A stretch of DNA of 11,055 bases from Acidobacteriota bacterium (GTDB lineage: Bacteria; Acidobacteriota; Terriglobia; Terriglobales; Acidobacteriaceae). Of the stretch, positions 1 through 5,901 are shown piece after piece. The number at the start of each line of letters is the position of its first letter. Position 1 is the first letter of the stretch. Location of the stretch: positions 444 to 11,498 of the forward strand of contig QIAS01000187.1 of the NCBI GenBank assembly GCA_003225615.1, in the 5' to 3' direction. Both the position numbers and the translations under genes were made by a program. The notes beneath the pieces are model-generated. The model searched no databases, was not told the origin of the DNA, and saw only the letters and a program-made list of their open reading frames with translations.

Positions 1-1
1 C

Positions 2-1414
2 GCCCTTGAAGACTCCCTTCAAGGCAACAAGCCTGCCCATCGCTACCCCGCGGAAGCCGTGCGCAACGGCTGGCGAATCTCGTTGCCCGACTGGTGCAAG
101 GACCAGCGCAATCAGATGACCGGCCCCGCCGACGAAGCTGAGCTCGTCGTCAAGATGCTGAACTCAGGCGCCCCCGGCGTCATGCTCGACCTGGAAGACT
201 CGGTCGTCAACGAATGGGATCACCAGCGCCTGGCCGTCGACAACATTCTGCAAGCTCTGCGCGGATTACTCACCTACTTCGACAAGAAGCGCAATAAAGA
301 GGTCGCCATCCAACCCAGCGCAACCGTCATCTGGACGCGCCCTCGCGGCCTGCACATCAGCCAGGGCGGAATCTTTGGAAACGAATTAACCTCTGCCTCG
401 CTCTTTGACGTGGCCAGTGTGGTCTTCCGCGTCGATCCGGCTGAGCTGAAACATCCACTCTCTTTCTACATTCCCAAATCCGAGTCCGCTGACGAAGCGC
501 TATGGTGGCGCGACCTGTTCCAGGCCCTCTCCGCCGCCCGCGGTTGGCCCAAGGATTACATCAAGTGCATGGCGCTGGTGGAAGCCCATCCGCTGGCATT
601 TCAAATGGAAGAGTTTCTCTACAACCTGCGCGACCACCTGCTTGGCCTAGACCTCGGTCGATGGGATTACATGGCCAGCCTGATTCACTTCAACTACGAA
701 GACCCGCGGTGGGTGCTGCCTGACCGCAACACGATTCCGCACGACGTTCCGTTCTTCCAGAATCTGCGCGAACTGCTGCCCGAGATTTGTCACAAACGCG
801 GAATACTCGCAGTCGGGGGCATGACCGCGCTTTACCCCAGCCGCGAGGATGCCGAACTCAACGCACGCGCTCTGGCCGTCCTAAAAGAAGACAAGAAGAA
901 CGAAGCGAACTCGCTGATGGACGGTGCCTGGACGGGCCATCCCGACCAGAACCAGATCGCGGTTGACCAGTTTCCCTATCCCAACCAGCTTAATGCCCGC
1001 CGCCCACATGCCGAGCGCTATCCAGATCTGCGTCCGGTCCCGCATGGTGTCGGACAGAGAACGCTGAACGGAACGCGCGCGGCTGTACGCACCGTGATTC
1101 GCTATCGCAACGGTGTGCTTAACGGCAAAGGCGCGAGCCTGCTCGATGGATACATGGAAGACCTGGCTACCGACCGCATCTACCGCCTGATGATCGCTCA
1201 GCGCATGAGGCACTGCGAACAAATGCCGATCGTGGACGGATCAGGCAACCCCGTGCCGCACACGCCCGACCTGATAAGCGAAATTTTTGACGAGCAGCTC
1301 GAAATGCTATTGGCTAATCCGGCCCGCGCCGATCTCGGTACCCCCGAAACCTTCCGAGAAGCCCGCCGCATAGCCGAAGCCATGGTAATAAACGAAGAAT
1401 TCGACCCGATGTAA
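2..1414 (+). CDS. aceB: Malate synthase, 5'-truncated by window start
   Basis: Condenses glyoxylate with acetyl-CoA to malate, the second step of the glyoxylate shunt. The reading frame is open from the first bases of the window (no stop upstream of the GTG at 59, which is therefore not the start), giving about 470 visible residues of a protein whose E. coli homologue AceB has 533, so roughly the N-terminal 60-100 residues are missing. Visible landmarks match the malate synthase A family: LDLEDS, the active-site loop TRPRGLH (codons 335-355), the EAHPLAFQMEE strand, LRDHLLGLDLGRWDY, CHKRG, DGAWTGHP, and MEDLATDRIYR, whose Asp (codon 1160-1162) aligns with the catalytic base. The gene ends in TAA and is followed after 108 bases by isocitrate lyase on the same strand, the classic aceB-aceA order, so the two are probably co-transcribed. 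I see no aceK. The promoter lies outside the window. Identity is very secure. Confidence 0.96.
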   Translation, partial: ALEDSLQGNKPAHRYPAEAVRNGWRISLPDWCKDQRNQMTGPADEAELVVKMLNSGAPGVMLDLEDSVVNEWDHQRLAVDNILQALRGLLTYFDKKRNKEVAIQPSATVIWTRPRGLHISQGGIFGNELTSASLFDVASVVFRVDPAELKHPLSFYIPKSESADEALWWRDLFQALSAARGWPKDYIKCMALVEAHPLAFQMEEFLYNLRDHLLGLDLGRWDYMASLIHFNYEDPRWVLPDRNTIPHDVPFFQNLRELLPEICHKRGILAVGGMTALYPSREDAELNARALAVLKEDKKNEANSLMDGAWTGHPDQNQIAVDQFPYPNQLNARRPHAERYPDLRPVPHGVGQRTLNGTRAAVRTVIRYRNGVLNGKGASLLDGYMEDLATDRIYRLMIAQRMRHCEQMPIVDGSGNPVPHTPDLISEIFDEQLEMLLANPARADLGTPETFREARRIAEAMVINEEFDPM

Positions 1415-1522
1415 CCGGCGACGAGCAGAGGCCACGTGGCGAAAGGCGCCTTGCCCGTCTACCGAGCGAAGCGAGGCAGCACAAGCCTCGGCCAAGAGGT
1501 CGCAATAAAAAAGGAAGCCAAC
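1415..1522 (+). other. aceB-aceA spacer with inverted repeats
   Basis: This 108-base spacer contains a perfect 10-base palindrome GCCACGTGGC (1431-1440), a GGCGCC (1445-1450), a hairpin CGAGGC / GCCTCG (1472-1477 and 1485-1490, 7-base loop) and the aceA Shine-Dalgarno at 1511-1517. The hairpins lack T-tracts, so they are not terminators. They could stabilise or process the aceB-aceA transcript; that is inference. Confidence 0.4.
1511..1517 (+). promoter_or_regulatory. Ribosome binding site of aceA
   Basis: AAGGAAG lies five bases before the ATG at 1523. It decides the start in favour of this ATG over the in-frame GTG at 1436, which has no comparable site. Confidence 0.75.
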
Positions 1523-2953
1523 ATGAAAAGCAACGGATCCAACGGAACCAACGGAAAAGACCTGAGCCCCCAGAATGACTGGACCACTAACCCGCGCTGG
1601 GAAGGCATCACCCGCCCTTACACGCCGCAGGATGTCGAGCGCCTCCGAGGCTCCATGCAGATCGAGTACACCATAGCTCGCCACGGAGCCGAGCGGCTCT
1701 GGGACTTACTGCACACGGAGGCCTTCGTCCCGTCCCTGGGCGCCATGACCGGCAACCAAGCCATCCAGCAGGTCAAGGCCGGCCTTCCCGCCATCTACGT
1801 CTCCGGCTGGCAAGTAGCTGCCGACGCCAACGACGTCGGCCAAATGTACCCCGACCAGAGTCTCTACCCGGTGGACAGCGTTCCGAACCTGGTGCGCCGC
1901 ATCAACCAGGCGCTCATCCGTGCCGACCAGATCCATCACTCCGAAGGCAAGAACGGCCTCCACTGGTTTGCACCATGTATTGCCGACGCCGAAGCCGGCT
2001 TCGGCGGCAACCTGAACGCCTTTGAGTTGATGAAAGCCATGATCGAGGCTGGAGCCGCTGCCGTCCACTTTGAAGATCAGCTCTCCTCCGCCAAAAAATG
2101 CGGCCATCTCGGAGGAAAGGTCCTGGTCCCGACCTGCGAGTTTATTCAGAAGCTGATTGCCGCTCGCCTCGCGGCCGATGTGATGGGCGTTCCCACCCTG
2201 ATCATGGCCCGCACCGACGCTAACAGCGCTCACCTGCTCACCAGCGACGTTGATCCGTACGACCGCGAGTTCCTCACCGGTAATCGCACGCCCGAAGGTT
2301 TCTTCTGCATCCGTGGCGGCATCGAGTCCGCCATTGCCCGCGCGACAGCCTACGCACCGTACGTGGAACTGCTGTGGTGCGAGACTTCCGAACCAAACTT
2401 GGAGGAAGCGCGCAAGTTCGCCGAAGGCGTCCACGCGAAATATCCCGACCGCATGCTCGCCTACAACTGCTCGCCTTCATTCAATTGGAAGAAGAAGCTC
2501 GACGATACCACTATCGCCCGTTTCCAGACCGAGCTTGCTGCCATGGGCTACAAGTACCAGTTCATCACGCTGGCCGGTTTCCACTCTCTGAACCTGGCCA
2601 TGTTCGAGCTCGCCCGCGGATACCGCCTCAGCGGCATGACAGCCTACGCCCGCTTGCAGGAAAAAGAATTCAGCCGCGAGCGCGACTATGGCTACGAAGC
2701 CGTAAAGCACCAGCGCTTCGTGGGCACCGGATATTTCGACTCCGTCGCGCAAGTGATCGCCGGAGGCGCCTCGTCGATTACCGCCCTGGCCGGCTCGACC
2801 GAACAGGAGCAGTTCACGCCTACGCCCGCGCCGCCTTACGCGGGACACGGCCCGGACCCGGCATGCCAACCGATTCTCGGGGAGTGCCCCTCCATTCCCT
2901 CGCCTGAACAGGTCATACCTGAAATCAAGCCCGCAAAGCCGCATGTAGGCTGA
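1523..2953 (+). CDS. aceA: Isocitrate lyase
   Basis: Cleaves isocitrate to succinate and glyoxylate, the first step of the glyoxylate shunt. It works with the adjacent malate synthase to let cells grow on acetate or fatty acids. The ATG at 1523 is chosen because AAGGAAG (1511-1517) sits five bases upstream and because MKSNGSNG... aligns with the E. coli N-terminus; the frame stays open back to a GTG at 1436 but that stretch has no homology. The product has 476 residues. The catalytic loop KKCGH has its Cys at residue 193. Other family landmarks are [41 protein letters not shown] (metal/substrate region), [14 protein letters not shown] and [14 protein letters not shown]. coli AceA ends at the equivalent of residue 431; this protein continues in frame for 45 more residues rich in Pro (432-476), a tail of unknown role. 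No strong intrinsic terminator follows. Confidence 0.97.
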   Translation: MKSNGSNGTNGKDLSPQNDWTTNPRWEGITRPYTPQDVERLRGSMQIEYTIARHGAERLWDLLHTEAFVPSLGAMTGNQAIQQVKAGLPAIYVSGWQVAADANDVGQMYPDQSLYPVDSVPNLVRRINQALIRADQIHHSEGKNGLHWFAPCIADAEAGFGGNLNAFELMKAMIEAGAAAVHFEDQLSSAKKCGHLGGKVLVPTCEFIQKLIAARLAADVMGVPTLIMARTDANSAHLLTSDVDPYDREFLTGNRTPEGFFCIRGGIESAIARATAYAPYVELLWCETSEPNLEEARKFAEGVHAKYPDRMLAYNCSPSFNWKKKLDDTTIARFQTELAAMGYKYQFITLAGFHSLNLAMFELARGYRLSGMTAYARLQEKEFSRERDYGYEAVKHQRFVGTGYFDSVAQVIAGGASSITALAGSTEQEQFTPTPAPPYAGHGPDPACQPILGECPSIPSPEQVIPEIKPAKPHVG

Positions 2954-2985
2954 TAACGCCCGTTTTTTTTCGGCCCAAACCCACC

Positions 2986-3012
2986 CTTCCCGCTCAAATT
3001 GAGGGCGGGGAG
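2986..3012 (+). terminator. Hairpin downstream of aceA, possible weak terminator
   Basis: Bases 2986-2993 pair with 3005-3012 (8 pairs including one G-T), then a two-base bulge and three further pairs around a 3-base loop. It is followed only by AGTATTTC, so the U-tract is poor. A run of eight T lies at 2963-2970 but has only a weak 3-bp GGC/GCC stem before it. Either could be where aceBA transcription ends; neither is convincing alone. Confidence 0.35.
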
Positions 3013-3108
3013 AGTATTTCTGTACCGCCGGACTGCCGAATTACCGTCCAATTGCGGGTTTTCGGGGGCAGGAACCTGAAATAACCCGTCCCACGCGGAT
3101 TTTCACAG

Positions 3109-3136
3109 TTGACATTCAGAAAAGTCAGCGGAAAAT
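3109..3136 (+). promoter_or_regulatory. Candidate sigma70-type promoter of the HU gene
   Basis: A perfect -35 hexamer TTGACA (3109-3114) is followed after 16 bases by GAAAAT (3131-3136, four of six matches to the -10 consensus). Transcription would start near 3143, giving a leader of about 88 bases before the HU start codon. Confidence 0.5.
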
Positions 3137-3230
3137 AGCTGCCACCAGGTTTCTCATCTCAGCGGGTGCTTTTGTGCGTACCTCCCCCGGTGCGCGCTGC
3201 AGAACTCACGGAACCTGCCCAGGAGAGAAA

Positions 3231-3512
3231 ATGAATAAAGCGGATCTCGTTGACCGGATCGCAGGCGCCTGCAAAATCAGCAAGACGCAAGCTGCCCATG
3301 CGATTGATACGACAGTGGACAGCGTTACCTCTGCCTTAAAGAAGGGTGATCGGGTAGCCCTCATTGGTTTTGGCACATTCTCTGTTTCCCAGAGAAAGGC
3401 CCGCAACGGGCGCAACCCGCAGACGGGCGCCACCATCAAGATCGCCGCCCGCAAGGTAGCAAAATTTACCCCCGGGGCCGAACTCAAGAAAGCGGTCAAC
3501 CGCAACAAGTAA
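3231..3512 (+). CDS. hup: HU family DNA-binding protein
   Basis: A histone-like nucleoid protein that binds and bends DNA as a dimer. The 93-residue product has the normal HU length and pattern: N-terminal helical dimerisation part (MNKADLVDRIAGACKISKTQ), the GFGTFSVSQRKARNGRNPQTG signature (residues 46-66) with the intercalating Pro at residue 63 at the tip of the beta arm, and the C-terminal IKIAARKVAKFTPGAELKKAV. The ATG at 3231 is preferred to the in-frame GTG at 3174 because AGGAGA (3221-3226) lies just upstream and because homology begins exactly there. It stands alone between its own promoter and a strong terminator. HU, rather than IHF, is favoured by the absence of IHF-specific extensions and by residue pattern, though the distinction is not absolute. 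Confidence 0.96.
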   Translation: MNKADLVDRIAGACKISKTQAAHAIDTTVDSVTSALKKGDRVALIGFGTFSVSQRKARNGRNPQTGATIKIAARKVAKFTPGAELKKAVNRNK

Positions 3513-3546
3513 GCAGTCAAAGGCAACTAAGCAGCAAATTCATCCC

Positions 3547-3576
3547 AAACGGCAGGAACCGCTCCTGCCGTTTTTT
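3547..3576 (+). terminator. Intrinsic terminator of the HU gene
   Basis: A perfect 11-bp stem (AAACGGCAGGA 3547-3557 with TCCTGCCGTTT 3563-3573), 5-base loop ACCGC, and a run of six T at 3571-3576. It lies 35 bases after the HU stop codon. Confidence 0.92.
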
Positions 3577-3595
3577 CACGCTTGGTCAAGTCACC

Positions 3596-3626
3596 CCACG
3601 TGGGGATGGTCGCCTCGGCCCGTCCC
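3596..3626. repeat. Palindromic repeat family B, copy 1 (intergenic, decayed)
   Basis: This 31-base stretch aligns with 11026-11055 at 27 of 31 positions (three substitutions and one gap). Shared core: CCACGT, GGGA, GGTCGCCTCG, GTCCC. The second copy is a perfect palindrome; here the two arms have diverged. The copy overlaps a separate perfect palindrome CCCCACGTGGGG at 3594-3605. It lies in the intergenic DNA between the HU terminator and the rpmE promoter. Confidence 0.7.
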
Positions 3627-3645
3627 GCGAGCCCACCCCACCCGT

Positions 3646-3675
3646 TTGCCGAATCCTTTTCCAATCCGCTAGAAT
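3646..3675 (+). promoter_or_regulatory. Candidate promoter of rpmE
   Basis: TTGCCG (3646-3651, four of six) and TAGAAT (3670-3675, five of six) are separated by 18 bases. Transcription would start near 3682, giving a leader of about 25 bases. Confidence 0.55.
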
Positions 3676-3706
3676 CTAATGATTCGAACTGAAATTGGGA
3701 GACCTA

Positions 3707-3937
3707 ATGAAGGCTGCTATTCATCCCGCATACAACGAAGTGCGCGTGCTGTGCGCCTGTGGCAACAGTTTCACCACCCGCTCCACCCACAAGGGCGACC
3801 TCCACGTAGAAATCTGCTCCAGCTGTCATCCCTTCTTTACAGGCAAGCAGAAGCTGATGGACACCGCCGGTCGTGTGGAACGCTTCCGCCGCAAGTACGC
3901 CAAGGCAGGCGAAAAGGCTGCAGCGCCGAAGAAGTAG
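3707..3937 (+). CDS. rpmE: 50S ribosomal protein L31, zinc-binding form
   Basis: A large-subunit ribosomal protein that bridges the two subunits. The 76-residue product is a clear L31: [12 protein letters not shown] at the N-terminus, then [18 protein letters not shown] and [10 protein letters not shown]. The four metal ligands Cys16, Cys18, Cys37 and Cys40 are all present, so this is the zinc-containing (C+) type rather than the YtiA/RpmE2-like zinc-independent paralogue. The ATG at 3707 has GGGAGA (3697-3702) upstream; a TTG at 3695 in the same frame would add four residues that no L31 needs. A short Lys/Ala-rich tail (GEKAAAPKK) follows the conserved part. It is a single-gene unit with its own promoter and terminator. 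Confidence 0.97.
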   Translation: MKAAIHPAYNEVRVLCACGNSFTTRSTHKGDLHVEICSSCHPFFTGKQKLMDTAGRVERFRRKYAKAGEKAAAPKK

Positions 3938-3968
3938 CTTCGGCAGTTTCCCAGCTTGAAGACACCAG

Positions 3969-3997
3969 AGGCTTCCATTTCAAACGGAAGCCTTTTT
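3969..3997 (+). terminator. Intrinsic terminator of rpmE
   Basis: AGGCTTCC (3969-3976) pairs with GGAAGCCT (3986-3993) around a 9-base loop, followed by TTTTT (3993-3997). It ends two bases before the stop codon of the convergent gene on the minus strand. The minus-strand side has no T-tract, so it serves rpmE. Confidence 0.88.
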
Positions 3998-3999
3998 AG

Positions 4000-4668
4000 T
4001 TATCCGACGTTTTCGTCATCGTCGCGTGGGGTGATTCGCTCTCCCACACTGTTGTAGTAAACCTCTTTGGGTTCCTTGGCCTTTTCTGGCTTCGGCCGCG
4101 CGGGTGCGGAGGTAGATGGAATTCGCGGCTTGGAGGGCGCAACTGCCGCGGACGGCACAGCCTCGCGCTTAGCGGACAGGTCGGGCTGGGAGGCCGCGAA
4201 TCCAGCAGGCGCGTCCCGCGGCACTATGGGCGTTGAGAAGGACAACGTGCTGCTTGCGGGCGGCTGCGAAGCAGCCGATGCTTGGGTCGTTGCCGGGCTC
4301 TTGAACTTGGCAGTCGCCGTTTGCGCGACCGGCTGGGCCAAACTCAACGATTTTGTTTTGCCATATTTGGGCTTCTTCTGGATCCAGGCATTCAGAATGA
4401 TGACGAAGATCCCCGCCAGGCAAAGCTGCAGCACAGCGGTAAACAAATCGGGAAAGTTGAAGTCCTGTTTACCCAGAGATAGTGGGGAACTCGCGGTTTC
4501 CTCTCCCATGGCCATTGCCATGAGCGGCAGAATCACATCTCGAGTGAGCGACACAATGACGACCCAAACAGCCTCGCCAAGAACCAGGCCGCCGATAATG
4601 AGTGCGATCCACTTCTTTGGTCCCCACAAACTCCACTGTGCCGGGAGTGTTTTTGGAGTTTCATCCAT
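4000..4668 (-). CDS. Two-helix membrane protein with long disordered tail, faint MscL-like core
   Basis: I do not recognise a named family with confidence. The 222-residue product has two strongly hydrophobic segments (about residues 20-54 and 75-96) separated by a short polar loop, a basic stop-transfer QKKPKYGKTK, then about 120 residues rich in Ala, Pro, Ser and Lys that look disordered, ending in KEVYYNSVGERITPRDDD, which looks like a conserved terminal motif. The core resembles MscL in layout and wording: SLTRDVILPLMAMAMG recalls the SLVADIIMPPLGLLIGG stretch of MscL TM1, and FPDLFTAVLQLCLAGIFVIIL-type TM2 is followed by a basic cluster as in MscL. The MscL N-terminal amphipathic helix motif is not evident. 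Start ATG at 4668; the ribosome site is weak (AGGG about 11 bases upstream). It is a lone gene, convergent with rpmE and divergent from dusB. That it is a real gene is likely; the MscL link is inference. Confidence 0.8.
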   Translation of the reverse strand: MDETPKTLPAQWSLWGPKKWIALIIGGLVLGEAVWVVIVSLTRDVILPLMAMAMGEETASSPLSLGKQDFNFPDLFTAVLQLCLAGIFVIILNAWIQKKPKYGKTKSLSLAQPVAQTATAKFKSPATTQASAASQPPASSTLSFSTPIVPRDAPAGFAASQPDLSAKREAVPSAAVAPSKPRIPSTSAPARPKPEKAKEPKEVYYNSVGERITPRDDDENVG

Positions 4669-4701
4669 GGTCTTTTACCCTATTAGATGCGGAATTGTGG
4701 C

Positions 4702-4730
4702 CTGTCACGCAGGGGACAAGGCAGTAAAAT
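4702..4730 (+). promoter_or_regulatory. Candidate promoter of dusB, near-leaderless
   Basis: CTGTCA (4702-4707, four of six) and TAAAAT (4725-4730, five of six) are separated by exactly 17 bases. Transcription would begin at about 4737, the same base as the upstream GTG start of dusB, so the message would be leaderless unless the second GTG (4764) is used. Confidence 0.45.
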
Positions 4731-4736
4731 AACAAC

Positions 4737-5888
4737 GTGCGCAAGCAATGGGACAATCCGAATGTGGCGCGGGCATTCCTGCCCGCGAATGTTGCCGGCG
4801 TTCCGTCCTCGCTGAGAATCGGCAGCGTCGAGATCCGTCCCGCCACCGTTCTCGCCCCCATGGCCGGAGTAACCGACACCGTCTTCCGCCGCTTCATCCG
4901 CAATCTCGGAGGCTGCGGCCTTATCATGACCGAGTTCACCTCGGCCGACGGAATCCTCCGCGCCAAAGACAAGAAAGCTCGCCGCTACCTGCACTTCTAC
5001 GAAGACGAACACCCCATCTCCGCTCAACTCTTCGGCAGCAATCCCCAGGTGATGGCCGAAGCCGCCCGCATGGTCGAAGACTTAGGATTCGACCTGGTCG
5101 ATCTCAACCTCGGCTGCCCGGCGAAAAAAGTCGTTAAGTGCAACGGAGGCTCCGGCCTGCTTCGTGATCTCCCTGCCATCGGTAACATTTTTAAAGCCGT
5201 CCGAGCCGCCGTCAAAGTTCCCTTCACAGTAAAATTCCGTGCCGGATGGAACGACCAGGAAATCATCTGTGTCGAGCTAGCCAAAATGGCCGAAGATTGC
5301 GGCCTCTGCGCCGTAGCCCTGCACGCCCGCACCCGCGAGCAAGGCTATAGCGGAAACGCCCGCTGGGATTGGATTGGCGCGGTAAAGCAGGCGGTGAAAA
5401 TCCCCGTAATCGGCAACGGCGACATCCGCACGCCAGAGGATGCCTGCGCCATGGTGACCCAAACCGGCTGCGATGCAGTCATGATAGGCCGCACCGCCGC
5501 CTCGAACCCCTGGATCTTCCGCCAGATAGCTCAATACACAAGCAACGTCCGCGTAGAGACGGCCGCCTCGGACGTCCAGCCTTTCGAAAACGATCCAGCC
5601 AGTAGAGACGGTGCGAGCCCCGTCTCTACGAAAGAGTATGATGAGCCCACCACCGCCGACCGCTACCAAATGATTCGCACCTACTTCCAGATGCTGATCG
5701 AAGAAGAAATGCCCGGCGCCGCTGGCAAAATGAAGCAGTTCGCCTCCTGGTTCACCCACGGAGTCGCCGGAGGTGCCGCACTACGCAAGGCTATCTATGA
5801 AGCTAAAAGCGAGCGAGAGATTCTCGCCCGCGTAGAAGAATTCTTCGAAGCAATCCTGCAGCCCGAGCCCGTCTCCGCCCCTCAATGA
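4737..5888 (+). CDS. dusB: tRNA-dihydrouridine synthase, DusB type
   Basis: An FMN enzyme that reduces uridines in tRNA to dihydrouridine using NADPH. From GTG 4737 it has 383 residues against 321 for E. coli DusB. TIM-barrel landmarks: LAPMAGVTDTVF (39-50), QLFGSNP, NLGCPAKKV with catalytic Cys127, NGGSGLLRDLP, HARTREQGYSG (196-206), IPVIGNGDIRTPEDA and MIGRTAASNPWIF. The C-terminal helical RNA-binding domain follows (RYQMIRTYF to the end). Two things are odd. The first 25 residues contain ARAFLPANVAG, encoded by a palindromic repeat (4765-4787). Residues 269-303 sit between the barrel and the helical domain, are encoded by a double-hairpin repeat segment (5545-5629), and are about 27 residues longer than in E. 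coli. The frame is intact through both. Only GTG 4737 and GTG 4764 are usable starts before the conserved LRIGSVEI; neither has a strong ribosome site (GGGA at 4750-4753 precedes the second). Family assignment secure, start uncertain. Confidence 0.93.
   Translation: MRKQWDNPNVARAFLPANVAGVPSSLRIGSVEIRPATVLAPMAGVTDTVFRRFIRNLGGCGLIMTEFTSADGILRAKDKKARRYLHFYEDEHPISAQLFGSNPQVMAEAARMVEDLGFDLVDLNLGCPAKKVVKCNGGSGLLRDLPAIGNIFKAVRAAVKVPFTVKFRAGWNDQEIICVELAKMAEDCGLCAVALHARTREQGYSGNARWDWIGAVKQAVKIPVIGNGDIRTPEDACAMVTQTGCDAVMIGRTAASNPWIFRQIAQYTSNVRVETAASDVQPFENDPASRDGASPVSTKEYDEPTTADRYQMIRTYFQMLIEEEMPGAAGKMKQFASWFTHGVAGGAALRKAIYEAKSEREILARVEEFFEAILQPEPVSAPQ
4765..4787. repeat. Palindromic repeat family A, copy 1 (inside dusB N-terminus)
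   Basis: A 23-base unit: TGG followed by arms CGCGGGCA and TGCCCGCG, a perfect 8-bp stem with loop TTCC (the arms start at 4768). It matches 10671-10693 at 21 of 23 positions. In the dusB frame it encodes part of VARAFLPA. Confidence 0.8.
5545..5575. repeat. Inverted repeat inside dusB (first hairpin of insert)
   Basis: ACGTCCG (5545-5551) and CGGACGT (5569-5575) form a perfect 7-bp stem. The 17-base loop contains GTAGAGACGG (5553-5562), identical to the left arm of the second hairpin 49 bases downstream (5602-5611). Confidence 0.65.
5602..5629. repeat. Palindromic repeat family C inside dusB (second hairpin of insert)
   Basis: GTAGAGACGG (5602-5611) and CCGTCTCTAC (5620-5629) form a perfect 10-bp stem with an 8-base loop. 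It is read through in the dusB frame as SRDGASPVST. From memory, GTAGAGACG-type palindromes recur in many copies in some bacterial genomes; this needs checking. Confidence 0.85.
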
Positions 5889-5901
5889 CCCGATAACGCG
5901 A

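Noticed and set aside
1431-1440. CACGTG-centred palindromes at 1431-1440 and 3594-3605 as a shared operator
   Set aside because: They share only an 8-base core, stand in different contexts (an intra-operon spacer and the edge of a repeat), and two occurrences are too few to argue for a binding site.
1436-1522. In-frame GTG extension of isocitrate lyase by 29 residues
   Set aside because: The ATG at 1523 has a good ribosome site and matches the family N-terminus; the extension has no homology and covers hairpin-rich spacer.
1706-2434. Minus-strand 242-codon open frame opposite aceA
   Set aside because: Antisense to a highly conserved enzyme; no domain seen.
3174-3230. In-frame GTG extension of the HU protein by 19 residues
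   Set aside because: HU proteins begin at MNKADLV; AGGAGA immediately precedes the ATG at 3231.
5889-5901. Shared terminator between dusB and the MBL gene
   Set aside because: Only 13 bases separate the stops, and no stem or T-tract is visible there.
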